Below, piece after piece: positions 33,782 to 45,249 of a stretch of DNA of 64,000 nucleotides. The stretch is taken from assembly GCF_963583255.1 (NCBI RefSeq), contig NC_084803.1, positions 12,446,478 through 12,510,477 on the forward strand, given 5' to 3'. Under the pieces are notes generated by a model. That model was not told the origin of the DNA. It made no database searches and saw only the letters and a program-made list of their open reading frames with translations. Origin of the DNA: Pyrus communis (Eukaryota > Streptophyta > Magnoliopsida > Rosales > Rosaceae). A program made the position numbers and the translations under genes. Every line of letters begins with the position of its first letter. Position 1 is the stretch's first letter.

Positions 33782-34732
33782 ATGTCTTCTTCTTCCTCTA
33801 GGATGATGTAGGAACTCGATCAGGAAGAGGAAGAATTGTTTAACCAATCAGAAGCAATGTTCAATCACCAGGGGGCAAAAAATGAGAATGAAGAGGATGA
33901 GGAGCGTAGAAGGAGAGATGACGAAGTAAGAATGGGCAGAGCCTCACATTCCCGTCGAGTCATCCAAGTTGTGGCTCAGATCTGCAGGCCCAGCCGTTCC
34001 GGAAACCTTGATAGAAGCAGGCAACGATGAGTTATGGAACTCTTGGACGATTATTTTATCCCTAATAATGCATTCCCTGATACGTACTTTAGACGTTTTA
34101 GAATGGAACGACATTTGTTCAACAAAATCATGCCTGTTGTTTGCAACCATGATTCTTACTTTGTGCAAAAGAAGAATGTTTTTGGTGTTATGGGTCTCCT
34201 ACCTGAGCAAAAAATTACTGCTGCCTTGCGGATGCTTGCATATGGAGTATCTGCAGACGAAGTGGATGAGATAACGAGGATGGGGAAATCAACCATTCTT
34301 GAGTCCCTGATGAGGTTTTGCGGAGCAATCGAATCTATCTACATCGCTGAGTATCTCCGCAAACCTACAAACATGGACTTGGAACGGCTTCTAAAGAAGG
34401 CCAAGATGCGTGGTTTTCCTGGGATGATTGGAAGCATTGATTGTATGCACTGGATGTGGAAAAACTGTCCAAGTGCATGACAAGGCGCTTATGGGGACAG
34501 AAAAGGAGCAAAAAGTATTATTCTGGAGACGGTAGCATCTTTTGATACATAGATTTAGCACGACTTTTTCGGGGTTCCGGAAGCTCAAAATGACATCAAC
34601 GTCCTTGCCCAATCCCCAGTGTTTAACGATGTCCTACAAGGAAAGGCACCAAAAGTCACGTATGAGGTCAACAGACGTATGTACGATGGACCATACTACC
34701 AAAAGTCACGTATGAGGTCAACGGATCTTTAA
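33782..34732 (+). pseudogene. HARBI1-like Harbinger transposase, in-frame nonsense only
   Basis: One reading frame runs from ATG 33782 to TAA 34730-34732 without a frameshift, broken by five stops: TAG 33809, TGA 34028, TGA 34478, TAG 34550 and TAG 34556. The acidic/basic N-terminus is followed by the domain typical of plant HARBI1/ALP1-type nucleases (LDDYF, FRRFRMERHLFNKI, ITAALRMLAYG, GFPGMIGSIDCMHW, GAYGDRKGAKSIILE, FFGVPEAQNDINVL, VLQGKAPKVTY). The Asp in GSIDCMHW is the expected first catalytic residue. The C-terminal part with the last acidic residue is absent. The stops at 34478, 34550 and 34556 fall where relatives have Trp. A 40 bp tandem repeat (AAAAGTCACGTATGAGGTCAAC at 34660 and 34700) lies near the end. 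Confidence 0.85.
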
Positions 34733-35012
34733 TTCGTACCTGCACCAGTAGTCATTTTGTTGAAAAAAAATGGATTCAAACTTTGAGACAAAGAAAGGAA
34801 TGTGATTGAAAGTAGTTGAGAAAATATGAAATTATTATGTAAGGTAGATGATAATGAGAAGGGATTTATAGAAAAGTAAAAACAATTTTTTTTAAAAAAA
34901 AAATTTCAGATTTTTTTTTTAATTTTTTACAATTTTTTTTAAATTTTTATTCAACTAATTAATCTCTGTCGTTGGATATAAAAAAATTTGAATTCCAACA
35001 CTCCAGATTGTG
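34733..35012. other. Internal Harbinger sequence before the LTR insertion
   Basis: AT-rich sequence with long A and T runs (34886-34945). No frame. Confidence 0.6.
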
Positions 35013-35017
35013 CCACG

Positions 35018-37182
35018 TGACACACCCCGATCGAGATCAAGGTATGCTGGTCATCACGTGGAAGTGACGTAACCATGTGCACAGTGCGGAAGCTAATAAA
35101 ATAGTAATATAAATAGTACGAATAAATAAAAACTAGCTTTACACAAAGTAATAATGAACAAGTGCAAGTGTGAACACTAAGTTCAGAGCATAAAAGCCTA
35201 ATGCAGTTCAGGAGAAAACGACGCAACAAAAGCACACCCGAAGGTGGTCCTACACTGTTGATCGTCTGTCAGATATGTCGGGGAAATCCTCAGGGAAACC
35301 ACCAAACATGCTAGCCAACTAGAACCTGGAGGGGCGCAAAACAAAAACGTGAGTAGGCAAAAACAAAGCTTTTCAAAAACCATTTAATAAATAAGTTCTA
35401 ACCCCTCGCCGTAAAACCTGTATACTTCCCAGAAAATAGAATATATATATATATAAGTCATACTCAGGAAAATGTTATGCCAATACCTCAAAGAAAAATG
35501 CAAGTACTCAGGTAATACCACATCAACAACACATAATCTGTCAGCCGGAGTCACCTAATGTGACCTGTACGGCTGAATCTAGAACTCAAATCTCAATCTC
35601 ACTAACTAGACCTGCACACGAGTCGGAACCACCTAGAGTGGTCTGTACGACAAGCCTAGGTGTAACATATATATACGCTCAAGTGCTATGATCACGTGAA
35701 GGCTGGGCAAATAATCGCGGGTCACCTACGAGTCGAAACCACCTAGAGTGGTCTGTACGACAGGACTGTGCACCTAACTTGGATCCAAGCTGAGCATGTG
35801 GTGCAGGAGGTGAACATCACGTGAATGACTGTGCCCAACTCTGGACGGGAACACTAACACCGTGGGGTGCAGGTTATGAGCTCTCTAAGCATCTCAAATC
35901 ACTACTGAATGTAAACATAAATCATAACTCACCTGGCACTTACCTGTGCGTCCGCAGCACCAAACATATATAAATATATGCGATTCATAATGTGTAAATC
36001 AATGACAAACTATAAGCATGACATATAAACGAATAAACATTTCATTTCACTTTCTGGGAAAAGTATAGTATATAGGTATATACGGAAAACCAAAAGCCCA
36101 CTCACTGGTATGTGGAAGGGTCGTAACCCCCCTGGCTCGAGTGACCACGCTCGTCATCGGGATAAGTATCACCTATATGCGAAACAACTATAAAAACGTT
36201 AATTTTAAAGCACATAACCAAATTTAAGAAATAACTTCTCATACAATGCTCAAATGGGGTGTATGAATACACCAACGTGATCTACTCAACCTCAGGAACA
36301 TCCCCATATTTTTAAAATAATTTTTCACCGCCGCACGCGCCCCCACGCGCCGGCCAAGGCACGACCACACGCGCCGGTCACGCGCAAGCACGTGCCTGGC
36401 ACGTTGACAGCGCCAGTTAACGCCGTCAGGAATATTCCGTTAACTTTAACGGATTCCATCAACAGCGTTAGGAATATTCCGTCCAAACTGACGGAATATT
36501 CCGTCGTCTTCTCCGGCGAGGCTCCGGCGCCGGAAAATCGGGAAAACTTCAAATCGTCCTATCTTCTTCGTTTTTCAACCAAATTTCACAAAATTGGTAC
36601 CAAAATGAAGCTTACAACGAGAGGAACAAAATCATACCACTTTCAAGTGCTAAAATCCATGAAATCTCACCGGGAAAATACCCCAAACTCCGGCCAACCT
36701 CAAAACTCACGATCCCGAAGTCCAAAACCTTCAAACGAACCACCCCGAGCCTCCTAAGGACCTCACCAAGCTTCCTACAAGCTTGAAATTCCCAAAAACA
36801 TAAGAATTTACGTGTGCATGAACAGTGACAAAATCGGGGTATCCCGAGTTCGACATGAAAACGAAGGTATCCTTACCTGAAATAGGTATGGTTGGACTCC
36901 AATGGACCTCACGAGCATGGATATGTACTTTATTTCTTCGATCTGTGAAGATTTGGGTGGTTTTGGAGTGTGTCCGTACATATGGGTATGAAAATGGGAA
37001 GGGAAATGGCACGGGATGGGTGCAGGGATAGGGGGAAAGGGTGAGGGAAATTATGGGAAGTGTGTGTGTGGTCCACAACCAGCCACACCAACTCAAAACA
37101 ATTTCACAACGTAAAAATCACACTAGGGGCAAAATCGTCTTTTCATGCGTACGTTTTAAAATATTCAGAACGGGCTGTCACA
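35018..37182. mobile_element. Solo LTR, 2,165 bp, nested in the Harbinger element
   Basis: It begins TGACACACCCCGATC and ends GGGCTGTCACA, giving the canonical TG...CA ends. The 5 bp duplication CCACG is at 35013-35017 and 37183-37187. Removing it restores TGCCACGTGTCACC, a unit type seen elsewhere in the host element. Inside are short repeats (ACCTAGAGTGGTCTGTACGAC at about 35630 and 35740; GGAATATTCCGT and variants at 36429-36505) but no coding frame. The length and missing internal region point to a solo LTR of a large retrotransposon, family unknown. Confidence 0.8.
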
Positions 37183-37637
37183 CCACGTGTCACCACGGTA
37201 ACTTTTCTTAATTTTAAAACTATTTTTTTCTTTTATTTTTTATTTATAAAGCATATTAATATCCACCGTTGATCTCAGATCAAACGGTGGATATTAAATA
37301 AGATTTTTTTTTTTTACCGTTGAGATCGAACGGTCCAAATTAAAGATCCGTTGAGATCGAACGGACCGTGGGAAGCCACGTGGCTTCCCAACGGTAACTG
37401 AAAAGCACTGTTTTTTTTTCTGATTTTGTGTCAGCGGCGCGCCCCCACGCGCGAGTGGGGTGCACGCGCCTGGCGTCACATCCACTCGGGCTATCGGGCT
37501 GGCAATTTTCCACGAGCCCGAAGCTCGGGCCTCCACCTCCACTCGGGCTCTCCAACGCTGAAGCCGGTCCATAGGGCCTCGGGCCCCTTTTCTCTGGCAT
37601 GTCCCCCGAGCACCCAGCAATGTTGGGCTTGTTCTTA

Positions 37638-40400
37638 GGGTGAACCATGATATATCATTGTGTTATAGTGCGTGTGTGTGATTTACGGTCAGATTTAGTT
37701 GGTCCAAAATCAACCCAATTTTGTGCATTAACAATTTATTTTCTTCAATTCTTCAAAAATTTATATCACAGTTAACTCTGATTAAGTGAGAGACACATAA
37801 CATACTATAATAGGATGGGTAGCATACACGAGAGAATGTGGGTAGCAAAAATGCACCCTAGTAAAAGTATTTCATGAGACAATTCGAATTCTAGTCTTTA
37901 TCATTTTGGTAGGGAAAATTTGTTTACACCCAATACATATTTGGACATCCATTTTCTTTGGGCACCCTTACGTAGTAAAATTCTTCAATGTTATTAAATA
38001 TTATGAGCATTGTTTGTCCTAGATTAATTTAAATTATTGTTTTTATTATGGTACCGTGAATTCATATCATTCGATGCTCATAATATTTAATATTACGTAA
38101 CATTAAAGTAGAACCTTTTAATTGAAATTTACCCAAACATAATTAGTATACACAACCCAACCTTTGAAATCTTTTATTTTTAATTTTTAATTTAGCAAAA
38201 GAAAAATAAGACAATTTGATTGAAAAATGTAGAAACATAGTTTTTCTTTGATTGTCGATTCCAAAAAGAATTCGTCAATTTCGGGCTAAAAAATACCACT
38301 ATTCCCTTCGTACCTCTTCTTTATACAATTTACAATGAAACTTGTCATATGAGATGAATTGACCTTAAAAAGTTGTACTGGCTGATTTTTATATTTATCG
38401 TCCAACTCCAACGCCGAATGTGGATATTATGTCATGAATTTGATTGAAGATTTCGACAACTTCCCTACAAAGGTAATTAAGTGTACAATTCGTAATAATA
38501 TTTAGCAAGCATCTACATGGTTGGTTGAGTGAGTTCCTAACTTAATTAGTAATACGTGTTAGTGTTTACTACAAACTGGACTAAACTAGAAATGACATCG
38601 ATGTAGTCCGCTAGGAATGGGTAAACTACGTGTACGACTACAAATTTTTTTGCATAGGAGACTCTAGTTGAAATTCTGGTTGTGAACGCAATTCATCTCC
38701 CCCTCCAGATAATTTTCAAGCCTTTTTCAAAACCTTCTAAATTTGTGACAGTTTGCTTTCCGTCTTAAATTGAGACAATGAATCCATACAAATATTTATG
38801 ACAAAGTGGTCAAATTTTGATTTGCCCTAGTTTGTTTGTTATGTTTGTTAGAAGAATTGTTTTCGGACATGATACATGAGAAAATTTTTATGTACTCTTA
38901 TGTCGTTATGCAGGTACAACGATGTTCAAATTAAGCAATTTAGTTTACTCTAATATCTCAAATAAATGAAATTATAGCATTCACAGAACAGAAAACATAT
39001 AGCACCTTATTTAATTAACCTAAAATATCAATTCAAACAAGCATTATAACTTTTGTTTTATTGTAACACATCATGCAAACAAATCAATTTTTATCAAGGT
39101 ATAAAACACATGACTTGCATCATCAATTCTTTCACATTGTGTTCATTCGTTTTGTGTTTTGAAGATCTAACTGCCAACAGCCAAAGCAGAGGGAGAAGAT
39201 TAAACGGCGTGCCGTGGTTATACTCATATCCTCACCTTCCGCAAACAAAATGCCACGTGTCGTAAATCAATATCTGCATCACTCTGTGCTCTGTTTCTTC
39301 GCCATTGTCGACGTTTTCACTGTGCGTACAACTCATGGACGACGAAAGAGTTGGCTTTACCGTAAATAATATGAAACAGAAAGGGCATTTGAAAGCAGTA
39401 CCCTACTGCTTCCACTTCCAGCGTAGGAGTATTCCAAGATTATAACATTATGACCAAGTAGTAGCAGTAACAGTAACGAAAAGTTCATAATACAGTTTAT
39501 TTTAACGAAAAATCATATTTTTACAATAAAAAAATCAATTCTAGTACAATTCATTTTACCCTTTATTTTATCCTTATCGTTAAAACTCAAAATTTTCAGA
39601 CCCTTTTCATTAGTTTTTCTTTAAATTTATGGAGTTTTTTTTTTCTTCTCAAATTTTAATTTTAAAATCATAATTCTTTTCTGTTCTTCTGGGTTTTGAT
39701 AGTAAATGTATAATCTTTTCTTTCAGCTATTGCTGCTGCTCTAACCCATAGATTTTGGAACATTGGAATCCGGAGGCTGCTGCTGACGTTGGTTCAATTG
39801 GAAGAGACTAAAATGCAAGGGAGTCTTAAACTTTTGTGTACCTTTACCATTAACATAGTCGGGATGTCATCATCTTTTTTTGCTGTTGAGTATGTTTTGG
39901 CAAATTAAACAAGTGATATTTTAAACTACTTTAATTTACAAGAAAATATTTTAAACAAAATCAAAGATACAAACACATCTTTCATTGTTGGGTAGATGTT
40001 TAACCGTTGAATTTTTAGATGTTAAATCTTTGACACACATCTTAATCTTCATTCAAACGATAAAATCATGACTTTGTAGAGATCCTTACCAATTAAATCT
40101 TTAGTTATTGAATCTTTGGTGCACATCCAACTCTTCACTCAGTAGTTAAGTAATATATACAAGAGCAGTAAATATTCGTAAAACTCATCCATTTCTTGTA
40201 GGTTTAACTATTCAGCGGGATGGACAGAAGAAATTAATTTTGGCACCGACAATGGGAGGAGGATTCTCCCTTCCGAAAATTGCTCTTTTCACTATTCTCC
40301 TACTTGAATGGTTAAAGTTAATCTATATTAATATTTTATATTATTTTTTTATTGAAATAATAAGATAAAAAATAATACACAAAAGAAAGAAGGAAATAAA
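37638..40400. other. Gene-free spacer with one MITE
   Basis: AT-rich, no recognisable frame, RNA or long repeat except the MITE at 39478-39627. The segment 39180-39260 is somewhat GC-richer but carries no known motif. Confidence 0.5.
39478..39627 (+). mobile_element. MITE of the TTTAACGAAAA family (direct copy)
   Basis: Contains TTTAACGAAAAATCATATTTTTACA and CCTTATCGTTAAAACTCAAAATTTTC, the reverse complement of 24985-25128. The ends form an imperfect inverted repeat. Confidence 0.6.
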
Positions 40401-40606
40401 AAACCAGTATTTTATTATTTAAGAAAAAAGATTATTTTAAAATGGCAATTGGATGCGACTGTGACTGGTGGGAGAGTCTCACTCCTTCTTCCCCAATAAT
40501 GGTAGTCTGAACAGTGCCACAGTAAAACCAGTATTTTATTTTATTTAAGAAAAAAGATTATTTCAAAATAGCAATTGGATGCGACTGTGACCGATGAGAG
40601 AGTCTC
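40401..40606. repeat. Tandem duplication with 124 bp period upstream of GT47
   Basis: AACCAGTATTTTATT...GCAATTGGATGCGACTGTGAC occurs at 40402 and again at 40526. The second copy runs into the probable 5'UTR of the glycosyltransferase gene and ends at about 40606. Confidence 0.8.
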
Positions 40607-40814
40607 TCTCTTTTTTCTTCGAACGGACTTCCGAAAATCCGTGCTCTTCTCCTTACTTCCCCCTAAAAAAGGAAAAATCCGTGTTCTTTGCAAAGTTTTC
40701 ACTTTTGGATCCTTGTGTTCTTTGCAAAAAGCTTCAACTTCTCAGTTTTTGGGGTTTTTCTGTTTGGCTTCCGAGAAAATCCAGCCTCAAGTTTTGTGCT
40801 TTACTGTTCTCAGG

Positions 40815-41238
40815 TCAGTCAAAATATTTCATTTTCACGGCAACCAAACAGGAAATACCATTTCTTTTTTGCTAATGCTTGGTGGGAAGGCAACTTTTAA
40901 TCTAATTGTAACTGAATTTTACATTGGGATTGCTTGGATTCTGATTGTCATTGTTGAGATTAGCCTTAATTAATAAGTTCTGACTATGTATGTTCATGTG
41001 TGTAGTGTTTAATTAACCTTAATTAACAAGCTCTATTAAGCAAGATTTCACTTTTAGTTTCTGTGATTAATTTTGAGTGTTCTGGAAAGGCTAATGTGCT
41101 AATAACTAGTGAATTTCAACCTCTTTGTTTCGGTTTTCGCTATGACCCCGATTTCAGGACTTTGATCTAACTGTTAATGAACTGTACTGTTGGATTTTGA
41201 TTGTGCATAATTTGTGTGGTTGTGGGAACTTTTGCAGG
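40815..41238 (+). other. Probable 5'UTR intron of the GT47 gene
   Basis: A donor CTCAG|GTCAGT near 40813 and an acceptor TTTTGCAG|G near 41238 bracket about 425 bp of T-rich sequence. The leader exon (about 40600-40813) has no long frame from ATG that continues into the gene. Inferred from splice signals. Confidence 0.45.
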
Positions 41239-41323
41239 ATTTGGTTTGCACGTGAGTGATTTTCGTTGTTAAGATGTTTCGGTAGCCTCTGAATTATCTG
41301 CATTGCAAGTATTAGTACCTGGT

Positions 41324-43845
41324 ATGGGGTGCACATTTCAATTTCCTAAGCTATGCAATATAGAATCCCGGAGCCGGAGGTGGCTTTTACTTTTGGGGGT
41401 ACTGTCTGTTACTTATTTAGCATTTCAGTCGCTGTTGCTTCCCTATGGAATCGCTCTTCGGTCTCTATTGCCACAGAGTAAGGATACATTGCAAGTCAAA
41501 GGTAGCGTCCTCGCTGTTCATTCTTCTGCCAAGTCCATGATGGTTCGCAATCCTCTAACGGTAAATACTTCAGATTCAATTGATGTTTCTATGTTTGGAG
41601 GAGAAATTAGGCAGGGTACTGAACCAAAGGGAAAGGATGTATATAAGGAAATTGATTTAATGTTAGAAGAAAAGGGAATAGACAATAATTTTGAAAGTGA
41701 CGTTGATCGAAATGTAGATGATGATTTTCCGTCTGAGAATGTTGTAGTCATAAATGAAAGTCTAGCATTAGTCAGCATTAAGAATCGAGAAAATGTTACT
41801 GTTTTGGATAAGGCTGATGAAACTAGGTATGGCTTCCATTTGGAGAAGATTGTGTTACCGAACTCTGAAATTACTAGCGTGGGTGCTTCAAAAGAAAATT
41901 CAACCGTGACAGCGAAAAAATTTGATACTGCTTTTCCATCGTCTCCACTCATTTTACCTGCAGTGAATTTGTTAGAAAATAGAAGCACTTCTGTTGGTTC
42001 TATTTCCTTGAAAAGGGTTGTTGTGGCTTCAAAAAATGGTTTAGTGATGACCAGACCTGGAAAGAAGAAGATGAAGAGTGATTTGCCACCAAAGTCGATA
42101 ACATCAATATCTGAGATGAATCGTATACTAGTGCGGAAGCGTGTTTCTTCTAATTCACCAGTAAGATATTGCTGCTGCTAATCTAATCACCCCCCAATCA
42201 ATTTGTTTGGGTTCCTAACTTCTTGCATTGATTGTAGAAACCACGATGGTCCTCTGTACGTGACCAGGAGATTCTAGCTGCGAAGTCACAGGTCGAGCGT
42301 CCTCCTATTGCAATAAATGATCCAGAACTTTATGCTCCTCTCTTTAGAAATGTTTCCATGTTTAAAAGGTAGTTGGAATTGAATTTAAGAGATAAATTAA
42401 TTTTTAATGCTAAATGAAAGTGATTCCTTTTACAGTAACATTTTGTTCCATTCTCAGGAGTTATGAACTTATGGAACGCACACTGAAAATATATATCTAC
42501 AAGGAGGGAAAAAAGCCGATCTTTCATCAACCAATACTCAAGGGATTATATGCTTCAGAAGGATGGTTCATGAAACTGATGAAGGGATATAAGCGCTTTC
42601 TTGTGAAGGATCCACGCAAGGCTCATCTGTTTTATATGCCATTTAGTTCGCGGATGCTAGAGTACGCTCTATACGTACGGAACTCTCACAACCGTACAAA
42701 CCTACGCCAATTTCTGAAGGAATATTCTGAAACAATTGCAGCAAAGTATCCTTATTTTAACAGAACTGGTGGGGCAGATCATTTTCTTGTTGCTTGTCAT
42801 GACTGGGTATGCTCTACATGAACCTTTCTTTTTTCTTACTTTTTCCTGCGTGACTAATATCTGCTTCGTTATTAGGGATAAGATATTGATACTAAGATAG
42901 TAAAATAGGATTCCACGAATGGTTTCGAGATTCATGAAGTAATGCCAATAATCTCTTGAAAATAAATCCTATCATAATGGCCAGCGAGGTTTACCGTTTA
43001 CTTAACCAGTCCTTAACTTTGGACTTTGTTTAAACTGACCAAGCACCATTTTTAAAAGTAGGGTACCATATGTTCTGTCTATAAATGGGTACTGTTTCTG
43101 CCCACACGAATGTATTTCTTACATGCGTGTGTCTCTGCGTGCCTGCCTTTCTAACATGCGAGTTTGACTTTTATAGGCTCCATATGAAACAAGGCACCAC
43201 ATGGAACTCTGCATCAAGGCGCTTTGCAATGCTGATCTAACTTCTGGCTTCAAAATAGGAAGGGATGTGTCTCTTCCAGAAACATATGTTCGTTCAGCAA
43301 GAAATCCCCTTAGAGATCTTGGAGGCAAACCTCCTTCTCGGAGGGAGATTCTTGCCTTTTATGCTGGAAATATGCATGGCTACTTACGTCCAATTCTGCT
43401 GGAGCACTGGAAGGACAAAGACCCCGATATGAAGATCTTTGGTCCAATGCCTCCTGGTGTTGCAAGCAAAATGAATTACATCCACCACATGCAGGACAGC
43501 AAATACTGTATATGCCCCAAGGGTTTCGAGGTCAACAGCCCGCGAGTGGTTGAAGCAATATTTTATGAGTGCGTACCTGTGATCATATCTGACAACTTTG
43601 TGCCGCCATTTTTCGAGGTTTTGGATTGGGGGGCATTCTCTGTAATTCTCGCAGAGAAAGACATTCCAAAGTTGAAAGAGATACTTGTTTCGATACCAGA
43701 AGAGAAGTATCTTCAGCTGCAACTAGGGGTCAGGAAGATTCAAAAACATTTTCTGTGGCATCCTAAACCCCTCAAGTATGATCTCTTCCACATGACACTT
43801 CATTCGATTTGGTACAACCGAGTTTTTCAGATAAAACTCCGGTAA
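41324..43845 (+). CDS. Exostosin-family (GT47) type II membrane glycosyltransferase
   Basis: 661 aa. Exons: 41324-42160, 42238-42368, 42458-42806, 43177-43845, with GT-AG introns in phase. I start at ATG 41324; the frame is open seven codons further up but has no ATG there. A short basic cytosolic end (SRSRRW) precedes a signal anchor at about 20-42, as in Golgi type II enzymes. A poorly conserved stem follows (about 43-300). The exostosin domain is about 310-620: PELYAPLFRNVSMFKRSYELMERTLKIYIYKEG, FYMPFSS, FLVACHDWAPYETR, FYAGNMHGYLRP and the sugar-nucleotide block YCICPKGFEVNSPRVVEAIFYECVPVIISDNF (549-580). It resembles Arabidopsis At3g07620/At5g03795-type proteins, presumed to build cell-wall polysaccharides; donor and acceptor are unknown. 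Confidence 0.92.
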
Positions 43846-45249
43846 GTTTTGCTGAATTTTCCCAACGAGCAGAGGTGGAGATGCTAGCTCATGAAATAGA
43901 AATGAGGCGGTTTCCGGTCGCTTTTTATTCTCCCTGTGATGTTGTAGAAATAGTCTGTTTAAATGCTACACCAAGAAATAACTGTGAGTAAAGTTTTTCA
44001 TCTGTTTTGCCAGTTTCACTTACATATTTCACATTTTCCTGTTTCGTAAATAATTTTTCTTCTAATCCCAGAAGCTCAAACTATTCTTACTTTTTACTAC
44101 GAGCAAGAAACTCACCCCTGAAAGCTATCTTTTTTTTCTTTTTTTTTGTTAAGTATACATAGTGATTACCAAGCCAAACGAAAGTGCCAAAGATAAGTCT
44201 TTAGAGCGTGACAGACACGAGGAGTACTTTCAAGGCACATAAATCAGCATGGCAGTGTTCTGTGCTAAGTAAGTTGCTCCCGACAATCACAATATGCTGT
44301 GCTTGTTATGAACCTACTTCATGGTATGACATCACAGAAAAATTACTCGAAATTAACCACAATCCAAAAATGACTTGAGCTGCTCAAATGAAAAGGACTT
44401 GCATGAATCATGAACGCATGGTGGAATTTCCCCAGTCCTATCACGTCCGTGCGTGATAAACTTAGAGACCGCAGTCATGTTAGTCGTAACATAACTGACA
44501 GTTTGACTTGGATTCCCAGCACGGTTCATTCAGCAATGACATATCTCCATGCCGAGAAATTTTAAGGTACTAGGAACACGACCCGAGACACTTGGTATCA
44601 TAATGTATATAGTTTGAATTTTTTTTTTTTCCAGGTATTCAATTATTTCCACGCCGCATGTTTCTTCTCCTCTCACACACGAGCGAGCTTTCTACTTTGA
44701 ATTTTGATCGAGTTATCATTGAGAGACATCGACGTCTTCTCTGGTGGGCCCCACCTCATATTTTTTGCATATTATCACAAAATATTTATCCGAAAATGAT
44801 CGATAAACTGTGAATCTCCTTAGCATTTCTCTTGGGATTAAATTAGAAGATTGTTGAATGACAATGAATGTTAATATATAGATATCCCCCATGACTCCCT
44901 CTTTTCTCGATCGGTTGGTAGCATTCCCAGGAATCCACTTCTCTCATGTCCTTCGCATTCATTAACTTGATTTTTTTTTCCCTCTATAAATTCAACTGCC
45001 CTTGATTCCACAGTCTGAATTGCCTTTGCTTCTGCTTCAGGGGTTTTCTAACCGTCCTCCTTTGCTTATAAGTTGATATGTTTCTGATCTTTTACTTAAA
45101 TTTTGTTTGAAAGAATGAAGTTGTTTTGTTGCGTTTTTTGTTTCATATGATTGATTTGCTCATCTGGGTTTTTTGTTGTTATACCTTAATTGTGTCAAAG
45201 TTCCAAACTTTTTAGTTTTCTTGTTGTAAATTCAGGATTCAAAGAGATA
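43846..45249. other. 3' flank of GT47 and 5' flank of the hydrolase relic
   Basis: No gene recognised. A pyrimidine-rich leader-like stretch at 44980-45080 precedes the first exon of the hydrolase relic. Confidence 0.5.

Larger units (their letters stand above)
33111..37634 (+). mobile_element. PIF/Harbinger transposon, interrupted by a solo LTR
   Basis: The left end is GAGCAACTCCAGCGTTGGAGC (33111) and the right end is the imperfect complement GCAATGTTGGGCTTGTTC (to 37634). The 3 bp duplication TTA is at 33108-33110 and 37635-37637. Without the nested LTR and its duplication the element is about 2.36 kb. It carries a degenerate transposase (33782-34732), an array of G-box-bearing repeats (33312-33665), and a GC-rich right end containing CCCCCACGCGCGAGTGGGG. 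It is related in its ends to 14533-15286 and 48957-49824 and may represent their source family. Confidence 0.8.

Noticed and set aside
35030..37180. Protein-coding gene in the 36.3-37.1 kb open frames
   Set aside because: The frames sit inside the nested solo LTR and carry no domain.
41303..41323. Upstream start of the GT47 protein
   Set aside because: The first codon is TTG; the first ATG, followed by a signal anchor, is at 41324.
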